From Vespula vulgaris (lineage: Eukaryota > Arthropoda > Insecta > Hymenoptera > Vespidae), in assembly GCF_905475345.1 (NCBI RefSeq), contig NC_066599.1, positions 4,870,501 to 4,934,500 on the forward strand: a stretch of DNA of 64,000 nt, in the 5' to 3' direction. Both the position numbers and the translations under genes were made by a program. Shown here in pieces: positions 51,908-62,027 of this stretch. The stretch's first letter is position 1. Every line of letters begins with the position of its first letter. The notes below the pieces were generated by a model. The model worked only from the letters and a program-made list of their open reading frames with translations, made no database searches and was not told the origin of the DNA.

Positions 51908-53566
51908 GTTGATATTTCCCGAAAAAATAAGGTCCGTTCGTTAGATCTTCGATTGACAATAGCGCCTGATATTAGGCAACCCTTTCTACACACGTTACAC
52001 AGGTAAGCTTAACCGTTTCGCAGCGAATGTACCGGGACTAGAAGGAGGAAGCGTACTCCTCGTCAAGTCCTTACTCACTACGAGACGGTTGCTTACTGAG
52101 TAAGAAAAGAACGAAGCCAACCGAGAAACGTTTCCGACTCTCTAACTCGACTGCTGTTAGTGGTTACTCTCCGACCGTTAAAGAATGAGAAAGAGAGAGA
52201 GAAGTTGGTGGGAGTCGTGTGTGGGGTAGCAAACGAGGGAGGCCGATGACTGGCTTATTAACATACACTCGAATATCTCTTACATTCCTTGATATGCTTC
52301 TTGGTACATCGACTCCGTTGCAGTTTTATCTTATTCACTTTATCATCTCCTTTTTGCTCCACGATGCATCGGTTATGTATGTGTATATAAATGTTTATAT
52401 ATACACGTGTGTGATGTGTGTATATATATATATATATATCTTTCTCTTTTTCTCTTATTCTTCGCTCGACGAGCAGAAATAACGAAAATCTTATACTCTT
52501 TTCTTTTTCTTACAAACAGAACAAAGAATAGACTCATATCGACACATAATACGAAATGTATTTCAAAAGGTGTGTATGTTAATGTACTTACGTAGGAGCG
52601 CTATCTCTCTCTCTCTTTCTCTCTCTGAAAAATAAAAATAAAAGATCACTTGTTTAACGGTTTTCCTTTTCTTTCAAATCAATGGATTCTTCGAGGTTTC
52701 TATAAATATTTCGTTAAGACCGTTATGTTCTCAGCGCATCTGTTCGACATACCATCTCCCTACGAAGAAAGAAAGGAGTTTTTACATGTAGAACCGATTG
52801 CGTGTTACTGCGTGTTAGATCAAGGATGAAAGATCGTCTTCTTTCCATACGGAAGCTGACCTTCAATCTTTGTGCTTAGAGTATTAGTTAGATTGAGTAT
52901 TCAAAATATTAAAGTTGTTCGTATTTATCGAGCTGAGCTTTGAGTTGACCCTTCTTGTCGTCCGATCAAGGATGTTATCTTCTTTCGGGATTAGATGATA
53001 ACACTTGACACCAGCGATTATTGTGCAACAGGAAATCGATCTAATATATGTCAAGGAAGTGTTGCGTTCCTAGTATATTTTATACATTCGCAATCCTTGT
53101 AAATCTTCACTGTTTTAACCATTAACCGATCACCGTTATTCGCAAGTCATATTTTTTCAATATTTGCAATAATTTATTATCGGAATAAATTAGTGTGAAA
53201 CAATGTTTAACGTTTTGGGCGAATTTATTAAAACAAAAAAATTTTTAATATATTTTGGATCTATAGATTCACAATTAAGCTATACTTTAGTTTAGTATTA
53301 CAGATTGGTTTGGCGTTTCTTTTTGTTTTCATTTTTGTATTTTTTCTTTGTTTTTTTTTTACATTGGTTGTGCAAGATGAATTCGATATAAAGTGGACTG
53401 ATACTGCATTCAAAATATATAATTTGGTTTTAAATTTAATAATAATTTATTTAAGTATATCACTTTACTTTGAGAATCGATCAGATCAATTATATTCTGA
53501 AAAACAATATTTGCGAATTATTAATGGTATTATTTATGATATATTATAAAGTGAATATCTAGTACC
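51908..53566. other. Spacer upstream of the EGF-like gene
   Basis: Likely promoter and 5' UTR of the EGF-like gene near 51910-52200 (more GC-rich), then CT and AT microsatellites (about 52421-52440 and 52602-52626) and AT-rich sequence. An open frame at 53232-53549 on the plus strand is treated under findings. No other gene was seen. Confidence 0.4.
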
Positions 53567-55319
53567 TTACATGAATGTTTGGTCGTGTTGTTCGTGGATC
53601 ATAGTTGCTCTACGAGATTGAACCATTCCTGCTTGTCTATTGTATAATTCCCGTACTAAATTATCTTTTTCTTGTTCAAGCAGTGATATTCTCTGGCTCT
53701 TCTTATTAACTTCCTATTTTAATAAAATAAAATAAAATAAAATAAAATAAAAAAATTATTTTCTGTACCTAGACAAAATATGATTTATACATTCAATTTA
53801 CCTCTGTTAATTTATGATTTTGTTGTTTAAGTCTTGACAATACATCTTGTTGAAGTTGTGCTGATGTTGGTGCGGTCAAGAAAGCTAAGTTCATATGTAG
53901 TGGTAATCCACCACGTTCCCAGCTACTTATTAATGCTGCAAGATGTCGATTAACTTCCAAAACTCTTGCACGTTGTAACTCCAAACGTTCCTGCTGTGCT
54001 TCCGTCCACTGCTCCTACAAAAAAATGTTATTGCTTGTTATATTATATAAAATTATATATATATATATATTATATGAAATTATATTTTAATGTATTATAA
54101 AATGGCATAGTAATGAATAATTATACCACGTGCGAGCCCATACGTCCTAAGTGTTTAATTTTTTCTTGAGTTGCTGAAATTTGTTTTAAATACCATTCTC
54201 TAGCTTTGTCAACTGCTGCTAGACCTTGTAACAGAATATCCTTTTCTTGTTCTATTTGTTTCATTCTTTTCATCTAAAATAATAGATATGTTATCCATAT
54301 GGATGTTTCAATTTGAATAAAGAGAACAGGTTTCCCAACTACGGAGTACAGCAAGCAGATGTTTTTAATGAGGTATGTGAAGATACATCTGTCTAAAAAC
54401 TATATTAAATATTGTGCATAACCAAAACCAACCACCCATCATTGGGAATCCTAGAAGAGAATATCTTTACCATATTGTAGTCAATACCATTCTGCAACGT
54501 ATGTCGTCTTGGTTCTCTACGTCGATTCAATGGTTTTTTGGGCTGTAACCCTAATTGGTTATTTTGTAAATCCACTGCTTTACCATCTCCTAAAGCCCTT
54601 GTCGATCTTAAAAACGTACTTCTAGCATCGGATCGATAATTCGACATGGGCAATTGACGTTTGTCCAGACATTTATCGTCGTTCATCATCAAACCCATTT
54701 GCCAATTTTGCAGCACCGTTCGAATTTCTGATTTATCAATATTTCTGTCTGCGCTAAGTGCTCTACCTTCTAATGCAGCACCTGTTCGTGGAGGTTTTGG
54801 AGGACCGTATGCTTTATTATGCTTAGCCTCTACTCCATTTCTTCCATCTATAAGTTCTAGTTGAGTATTGATATCTTTACGATTGGCAAGTAATTGTGGC
54901 ATGCTCAAAGTACGTTGCTGAGATATAGCATTATTTGGTCTTATGGTGGCAGTGTTAGGAGATGTCCAATGTCCTTTGCTTTGATTATCCGTAATAAGAA
55001 TCGGAGCAGATGGCGGTCTGTTTGGATGTCCGTCATGCTTTTTGAAATCACTTTCAGTTTGAATCTGTAATAAACAGATTTTCAAGCCTGCACAGAATCT
55101 TTCAAAGGACAAGAAACCGTTGGGCGGAGTGACTTTTTTAAGACTATCCAAAACTCCTTTAGGAAGGCCCTGAGTACCATCGTCCTGCCATCGACCTTCT
55201 ATGTCGGAAAATTTAACGAAACCAGTGTTCTGGTCATCCATTATATCAAAGAGCGTACGCATTGCGCTAACAAAATGTTTTGGAAGGCCATCGGCGTTTG
55301 GAGTTTGTATCTGCGCCAT
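53567..55319 (-). CDS. Suppressor APC domain-containing protein (SAPCD2-like)
   Basis: Homologue of vertebrate SAPCD2, which binds APC and LGN and affects spindle orientation. Exons: 54471-55319, 54127-54273, 53802-54014 and 53567-53713; 451 residues, all phase 0. The N-terminal suppressor-APC domain (residues about 11-85) reads LPKHFVSAMRTLFDIMDDQN, GFVKFSDIEGRW, LPKGVLDSLKKVTPPNGFLS and FERFCAGLKICLL, parallel to the human protein. A disordered Pro/Ser/Asn-rich middle follows. The conserved C-terminal coiled coil begins at RRHTLQNGIDYNMMKRMKQI and continues EQEKDILLQGLAAVDKAREW, KKSQRISLLEQEKDNLVREL and the terminal DQTFM (human ends DSTFI). The start ATG is the first in frame. A pentanucleotide AAAAT repeat lies in its last intron. 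Confidence 0.9.
53720..53755. repeat. (AAAAT)n microsatellite in SAPCD2-like intron
   Basis: About seven AATAA/AAAAT units immediately before the acceptor of the last exon, on the minus strand read as a TTTTA tract. It partly serves as the acceptor pyrimidine tract. Confidence 0.9.
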
Positions 55320-56126
55320 TTCTCCGTGTTAAACATACGATATATAAATAGGAATACCTTTCTAAGAGGGCAACATATTTAATTATAATTCACTAGATCA
55401 AACTCGCTAGACATTTTTGCCGTAGAAAAGTAAAATATAATTTCGCGAAAATGACATTTGTGTATGGTAAATGATCGAGGGGTTACTTCATAATCGTTGA
55501 CCCTTATCGAATGTTCTTTTTATTTTATCCTTATAGGTATTATTTCAGACATTCGGAGATATTCGAGCACTCGATACAGCCAAGTGTACGTAACGTTCAA
55601 GGTACGTTGAGCGTAAAAATTCAATGACTTCTTTTCCTTGGATTAACCTCTATGTTATGTCAATTATGCTTACAGCCATATTGTCGATACAGATGGAGGG
55701 AAATTCTAACTCATGCGCAATCGTAAGTGATGTCGATTGGTCAAATGCAAGGCGCCAAATTGAACACATTCACGACATGTTAGACGCTTTTATGTTGATA
55801 ACGATGATATTAACGCGCCTTTTTTATCGGTTTATTGCATAGATACATAATGAAAAGTAACGTGAAAATAATAAAATAACGTGATTATGTAAGATTGCAC
55901 AAAGGATGGGAATTTTGCTGCTGATCGTCTTTACCCTTTAACCTTTTATTTATACTTGAAATCAACATAAAAGAGATTTTTTCAAAAGCCGAAGAGAGAG
56001 GAATAACATTCTATATTCATGCGTAAGGACGAAGAAATTGATAAACTTTACAGACAATAAACATCACATAGAACACCTAGCCCGTCATAATTTGATTATA
56101 TCGCAATAAATGTATCGCGTGTAACT
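55320..56126. promoter_or_regulatory. Spacer between SAPCD2-like gene and Trh
   Basis: Promoter side of the SAPCD2-like gene and 3' flank of Trh. The plus-strand frame at 55624-55842 has no domain resemblance and is treated as chance. Trh polyadenylation signals are probably near 56102-56108 (TTTATT on plus). Confidence 0.4.
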
Positions 56127-59100
56127 TTATTTCGAAGAATTGGTTTGACGTTCCTCGACGTTAGGACTCTTATCGGTGTCTTCGCTGTCAGAGGATGAAG
56201 TATCTCGAGTGAGTTCTATCCCTTGAGTCAAAAGATTCGTTATACTCTCAACGTCCACAGTATCGTCCTGTTCATGAATTTTCCTTAAAGCATTCGAGAC
56301 TATGCACAGATCGCCACGAAGCTCGCTGACGACAGCCGTTATTTTTTGTGCATCGGTAAGAACTTCTACCGATTGCGTGTAAGGATTATAACGCAAACCG
56401 AACGGACGTTGAATTTCATTGGCGAATGCCCTGCGTAACAAACGTTTCGAAAATATTATCGACTTGAATATTACGAAGGAATAAATATCTCAGAGAGGAG
56501 AGGGAGCAGAATTAATCTTTACCGCATTTTCTCCTTTGCCTCCTCGATGCTATCCGTATAGTAATACGCATTTTGAAAAGCCGTTATAATGCATTCCTGT
56601 TTGCACGTGATTTCGGGTTCGAATCTAAATGTTTTTTCCGGTGTAGTTACTGCGTGTCTTAATTCAGCTACGGAAGATAATAATCCTGCTCCGTAAACTC
56701 GCAAGGTACCGTCTTGTTTGCAGAGACCGAATTCGACCGTGAAGAAGTAGAGCTAAATAGGATACGTGAAAAGCGTACCAAGTTTTATTTATTATTTTGT
56801 AAAATGATATGGTGCTTTTTGTTGTTGTTTCGTTTCTCTATCGACTCACGGTTGCAAGCTTATCGATGTCGTCATCCGTCGCACCCAAGGATGCCAGACC
56901 AAGTTCTTGAGAAAATTGTGCAAAGCTTTTGTTTGCCAAGAGCGGCATATGTCCTAGTAATTCATGACAGCAATCTCTGCGAACGAAGTTCTTCTATTAT
57001 CTTTACATCTTACGTAAAGTTTAAATAAGTCTCTTTTTTTTGTGAATAACAATTATCGCGATGACTATACTTTGAGGAGAGAAAAAAAAAAACAGAATAT
57101 TTCATACATAACGATCTTTTGTAAGATTACGACGACACACCAGTTACATGATTCCTCGTAGAGCAAACAGCTGTTACGTTTAAAAGTTCTATTATTACGT
57201 TTAATTAGATGTTTATTAGTTTCTCAACGATCAAATATTATCATATATTTAAATATATGTGAAATGAAAAAGTGAGTCGAGACTTTTCATGCAAAAAACA
57301 AAGATATTCGACGTACGGTTCGGGAGTATAAAATGGATCCGAAGAATGACGGATGTATTGAGTGCAATGAAAAATACGGAAAGCCAATCCTGCGAGAAAA
57401 TCTCTTGGTGAAAGATATCCGGCAACTGGTCGAAGCTGGAATCCGGTTGTTCCTGTCAACGAAAATACCGAAAGAACAAATACTTTTTCGTATCTTCTTT
57501 ATGAATTTTCATCGATGATAAATCGCGAAGTATTCGTACTCACGTTTTAAGAAAATGTTCACGTCCTCCAATTGCGGTATGTTATCTTCACTGTAAAATG
57601 AAAAATGTGAAAAGGAAAAGAAAAAGCAGATATTATAACAAAGAAACAGTCTTATCAAGGAAACATACCTATAGCCGCAATATTTCACAAGTTTTGGCCA
57701 ATTTTCAAGATACTCCATGCACGCGTGTTTCTGATAAAGCTGATGTAATTCACGAAACACTGTACCCCTGTAAGATAATTCAATTAGGTAATAGAAAGGT
57801 ATGACAGAAAGTCGAGTCGTAACGATACTTCTTCCAAGTTAGTTCTTCGAATTTGTCGAAGCGCTTCTCGTATATCGCTGAGTAAATGAAATCAGGGCAA
57901 TTAAGGGTATATTCAATACGAGCCACGCTAGCTTTCCTTTACGAATAGAGAAGACGAAGCGATAGGGGGATGGTAAGATTAAGGAGGGACAAGTAAACTC
58001 GCGCTCGCGCGCGTGCACGAGTGTGCATGTGCGTGTGTGTGAAAAAGGAACACTTTTCAAGCAATCAAAAGCGCGATAGGGAAGGCGAAGAAGAGAAGTT
58101 TACTTTACTTTTCTTCTTCAATTGCCTTCGTGCGAGAGAAAGCACGTTTCTAACTTTTACCTAACGAGAGAACAATGATACAATCCTTCTTTATTTTTCT
58201 TTTTTTTTTCTTCTTTTCCTATATTCTGTTAGTTTTAAATTCACTTACCACGTCCTGATCTCCTCTGGAGTATACTGAATTCTAGGAATTGCTTGACCGC
58301 TGCAATGCATTCGCAATGAAAAAAGAAGAAAAGAGGAAAGAATAACGTCGAGAACGATAAACGTCAAATTACGTAATGCTTTTTAAATTTAACTTACTGC
58401 TTGTAATTATTTGCGATATCCGCGAATTCTTGTCTGCGTTTACGATATACCGGATCTTTGAAACCCTGCAATACGAAAAAGCAAAAGAAAAAGAAAATGA
58501 GAAAAAATTCTTAAGACTCTTGCAATAGGAAAAAGCAGAAACACAAAAAAAAAGATATAAGAAAAGATTCGTTCTTCTCAAGGAAAAAATTGTTAACGTA
58601 CAGGATGATCGGCGTCTAAATCAGATCCGTACATCAACACTTTTTGAGCCTGGTCGAGATCGGATATTTTTCGCGGGAACCAGGGCATGTCGACTTCGCT
58701 GAAATCTTCGAGGGACGTAACATTCGTACAATTATTATAAGACAAAAGTATGATGAAAATAGATAAAATAATAGATATAATAATCGTGAAGAGATATGTA
58801 CCAAAACTCGGGGCAGTTGACAAGCAGGGTGCTTGTTGAGGAATGCTCCCCGTTTGTTCGTACTGATCCAAATTAATGGCCGAAACTTCTCGGCTCAACA
58901 TTCTCATTAACTGTTCCATCCTCTTGGAATCGCATTCGACGTCAACGAGTATCTCGTACTCGGAGCCACGGCGAAGCGATTTTCTCGATTCGATGTGTAC
59001 GACGTTTACGCCTAAATCCTATTGAAAAGTTCGTTTTTGAGAAAGTTCAAGTTTAATCGTTTCAAAGCTCTTTCCCTCCCTCTCTCACGGACAAAGGGCA

Positions 59101-59429
59101 TTCATGATCTTACTTGAAAAACTTGAAGAGCTCGTGCCAATCCACCGACTTGATTTTTCAACGAAAAGACCACGGAATTTTTATTCTCGTTACTTCTTTC
59201 CCTCTCGAGCATGGGAATCTGAACGAATGAACGGGCATATCTTTTTATTATTTGAGCGTATAACCGATAAACGGTTATATCGTGGTAATGATATTCATTG
59301 ACTATTAAAACGGATTAAGGGGTAACTCACGTCATGATTTTTGTGTATAGGACTGCCTTCCTTGATGGTCCATCCCTCGGTCCTCCTATACAACCACATT
59401 CCAAGCAATCCCTTTCCCGATCCACTCAT
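56127..59429 (-). CDS. Trh: Tryptophan 5-hydroxylase
   Basis: Iron- and tetrahydrobiopterin-dependent hydroxylase making 5-hydroxytryptophan, the rate-limiting step to serotonin. Exons: 59331-59429, 59114-59218, 58802-59018, 58602-58705, 58398-58465, 58249-58299, 57669-57767, 57544-57590, 57317-57452, 56850-56976, 56523-56752 and 56127-56430; 528 residues. An N-terminal ACT regulatory domain (about 50-125: VVFSLKNQVGGLARALQVFQ, VVHIESRKSLRRGSEYEIL) precedes the catalytic core. Iron ligands are His313 and His318 (CCHELLGHMP) and Glu358 (YFFTVEFGL). Other blocks are EVDMPWFPRKISDLD, GFQLRPVAGYLSPRDFLAGL and HSSDPFYTPEP. The IESRKS stretch and DMPWFPRKISDLD favour tryptophan hydroxylase over phenylalanine or tyrosine hydroxylase. 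The tail is acidic and Ser-rich. It starts MSGSGKGLLGMWL. Confidence 0.93.
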
Positions 59430-59884
59430 TACTAATAACTTTGATCGCACTCGTTACTTTTATTTTCGAGAAGCGATATTAATAAATGGTTTCTTTCAAG
59501 ATTTAAGAACAATATGTTTCTTTTTCTATTACAACAAACTGACTTTTCCGAGAGAATAAATTCTGCCAACGTAAGACCGATTGCTCGGACATCGGAAGCA
59601 ACAATGTTACGGTACCATTGTCTTCTGGTCCTCTTAAGTTCTCTTCCCCTCTCCGAAACTCAGATTCTCTCTCTCTCTCTCTCTCTTTTTCTATCTACTC
59701 AAAGACGATCTCCTTCCGCGATTGGTGCACGTACGAATAGCTGTCAGTGGCTCGAACCGTTTTCATTGGTGGGATAAGATGTTTCATGGGGTTGCAACGC
59801 GTCCCTTCCTTTCATCTACCTATCCCCCTCCACCCCTGTTACCATCGTGAATGTAATCGTGTCGATCGTTGGTTCTCTTGTGAG

Positions 59885-59896
59885 TGACGTCATTGG
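59885..59896. promoter_or_regulatory. Consensus CRE next to inverted CCAAT box
   Basis: TGACGTCATTGG: a full palindromic cAMP-response element overlapping ATTGG on the plus strand, which is CCAAT on the Trh strand, about 460 bp upstream of the Trh start codon. Function is inferred from motif and position only. Confidence 0.45.
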
Positions 59897-60347
59897 AGCC
59901 AAAGATGTGGGTGGCATAAAGAAAGAAACAAGAGAGATCGAATCGTGAGAGTTTTCGAATCGTTCTAATTCTCTCTCCCTTTCTCTCTCTCTCGATTCAT
60001 TAAAATATATTATACCATTTTTAATACAATAAACTATATCATTTTTTCTTTTTTTATTTATTTTCAATGACCATTCATTCGAATTCGATTTTTTTTGCCA
60101 TGTTGAATAAGTGATCTGGAAAGAGAGATTATAAGGAAAATTGAAAATTTTACTTTACGGAAAATGAAGGAAAGGAAAATAGCTTTCTCGAACGATTCTC
60201 TCCCTTTTTTCCTTTCTTTCTTTCGAACAAAGACACTGTTTAATAAAAGCCCGAATGAGCTTCTTTGCTTCTTGGCAAAGTAGATACAGCACATTACCAG
60301 TGGTCATTACTTACCGCTATCACCGACCAACCTCTAAGCTTTATCCT

Positions 60348-60389
60348 TGCTAAATTATACCGGCTGTTTCTAGGGTGTATAATTTAGCA
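60348..60389. repeat. Perfect 13-bp inverted repeat (hairpin)
   Basis: Arms TGCTAAATTATAC (60348-60360) and GTATAATTTAGCA (60377-60389) around a 16-nt GC-richer loop. Outside them, ACCGCTA (60313-60319) faces TAGCGGT (60408-60414). Confidence 0.85.
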
Positions 60390-60431
60390 CAGCATCAGGG
60401 CCAAGCGTAGCGGTTACTTACATGAGTCGCT

Positions 60432-61909
60432 CACTTGTCAAATCGATTAAATCCATAAAAAAAGTAGAGATATGTGATGAAATAATATAAATTGCTTTTT
60501 AAAATTCCTTTTACAATATAAATTCAAATAAACATTCTGAAATGTATAAATGCAGATGTAACTTTCATTTAACGACATATAAAATAAATAAGAAAGAATA
60601 GTTTAGAATAATTGTTATTAATATTACAAGTTTTCTGCGACTAAGGGAGTTAATCGATTTGGCAAGTGAAAAAAAGTAATAACGTCCAATTTAGTCTTCA
60701 AATGTTTTTTTTTATTTCACAGAAACTTCATTATCATATATTTTTTATTAAAGATTTTTCGAATAACAATTGTTCTATTACTATTACAATTATTATTATT
60801 ATTATTAGTTTGATTGATCAGCAACATAAATGATATCTTCTTCGTCAGTTGTATTTGAGATCCCGTTATATCAATTTGTTCTTAAGTTTTTATAATAATC
60901 ACGTTTAATAGAAGGAATGAATTTCAACAAATCCATCATATCTTTCCTGTTTTTTCTTGTCACAGTTTTACCTGTAGGATATAGCTATACTTGGTCTACA
61001 TCTTTTAGATTTAGTGATTTTTCTGCTACAGATTTTCTTATATTAATGACATTAAATTGTGAATCTTCCTTAAAGTCATATTTGATTTGTATAATCTGGA
61101 GTTTAGATCTTTCTAATTTTATTTAGCGCGTTTTAAACTAGTTTACTGGTACCTCTGAATTTGTTACTGTTCTGTTAATGATGGAATTTTCTAGAGGTTC
61201 TGTTGAAAAAAAAATCCTTACGAGTCATTTGAACTATATTATATGGCGTTTTCTTTTTATTGGTTTTTATTATATTGTACCAATCATCCGGTGAAAAAAT
61301 ATTTTGAATTTTTTCGCATGTGATTTGATAATGAGAAAATCTGTATTATTAGGCAAATAACTATGATCATCTACCAAAAATTTCATTTCAATTGACTCAG
61401 TTCTTATTTCTATACTTTGAAACAATTTCAATAAACTTAAAACAGTTTTGATATTTCCATTTTGTCCGATACACGAATTTGAATACGTTATCATTTTTTC
61501 AAAATTTTTAGCATAAGTCTTTATATACTTTATTAGGAATGATGAAATTTCTTGAGACCCACGAGATCCTTTAGTTTCTGGCCAAATGTTAAGTGTATGT
61601 TTAAGTGGAAACATTACTTAATTTCTGATAAGACAGTATTAGATAATTTACCGTTATCATTAAGGCCTTGCTGTTGCGTTTGAATTGCATTATTGAAACG
61701 ATTCACATTAGAGTACGGAGTTAATTAAATTGGCTTCTGAAGTAAATTACTTTTTATTCGATGGATTAAAAAATGTTGTCATTTAATGATATTAAGTAAC
61801 GGAGATTAAAGAAATTTATTATGAATATAAAAAGTGAGGATTTCGTCAAATGCTTTGACATGTAAATTTTAGAAAATTCAAAAAGTGGAGTTAATCGATT
61901 TGGCTTGTG
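60432..61909 (-). mobile_element. Candidate DNA transposon with 23-bp end repeats
   Basis: CACTTGTCAAATCGATTAAATCC at 60432-60454 is the near-perfect complement of repeats ending in GG[CT]xxGTG at 60646-60668, 61717-61740 and 61887-61909 (GGAGTTAATCGATTTGGC and variants). The outermost pair encloses the decayed transposase-like gene. Ends beginning CAC recall CMC/CACTA elements, but no target duplication was found, so the boundaries and class are inference. The 60432-60668 pair alone could be a separate short element. Confidence 0.5.
60875..61614 (-). pseudogene. Decayed transposase-like gene (DUF7869-type)
   Basis: The minus-strand frame 61270-61614 encodes TKGSRGSQEISSFLIKYIKT, then MITYSNSCIGQNGNIKTVLS and KFLVDDHSYLPNNTDF. 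This is the characteristic block (YSDSCxGQN, HKFLVxGHSYLPxDxDF) of a widespread insect transposon-encoded family that I place near DUF7869 from memory. Similarity continues past stops and frameshifts: FSPDDWYNIIKTNKKKTPYN and VQMTRKDF (61190-61290), ENSIINRTVTNSEV, and finally RKDMMDLLKFIPSIKRDYYK followed by NLRTN near 60880-60960. At least two frameshifts and an internal stop make it non-functional. The N-terminal part is missing. Confidence 0.75.
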
Positions 61910-62027
61910 AATGTTACACTCGTTTGGTTCAATATGTTACATCAATAGAGGGGAATGAAAATGCTTTTTTTTTCTTTATAAAAAATGCTGACAATAATTT
62001 GTAATTTTGAAATCACACGCTTGTATA

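Larger units (their letters stand above)
59430..60431. promoter_or_regulatory. Upstream region of Trh with CRE and CCAAT motifs
   Basis: GC-richer than its surroundings near the gene. It contains a perfect CRE palindrome TGACGTCA (59885-59892) fused to an inverted CCAAT box (ATTGG), and two further ATTGG boxes near 59721 and 59764. A (CT)n tract lies at about 59667-59688. Further out is a perfect 13-bp-arm inverted repeat (60348-60389). No coding exon was seen. Confidence 0.5.

Noticed and set aside
56127..59429. Phenylalanine or tyrosine hydroxylase
   Set aside because: The ACT-domain sequence (IESRKSLRRGSEYE) and DMPWFPRKISDLD resemble tryptophan hydroxylases better; the catalytic core alone would not decide.
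60917..61126. 69-codon plus-strand ORF with apparent signal peptide
   Set aside because: It is the antisense of the decayed transposase-like gene, whose minus-strand residues (KDMMDLLKFIPSIKRDYYK) match a family.
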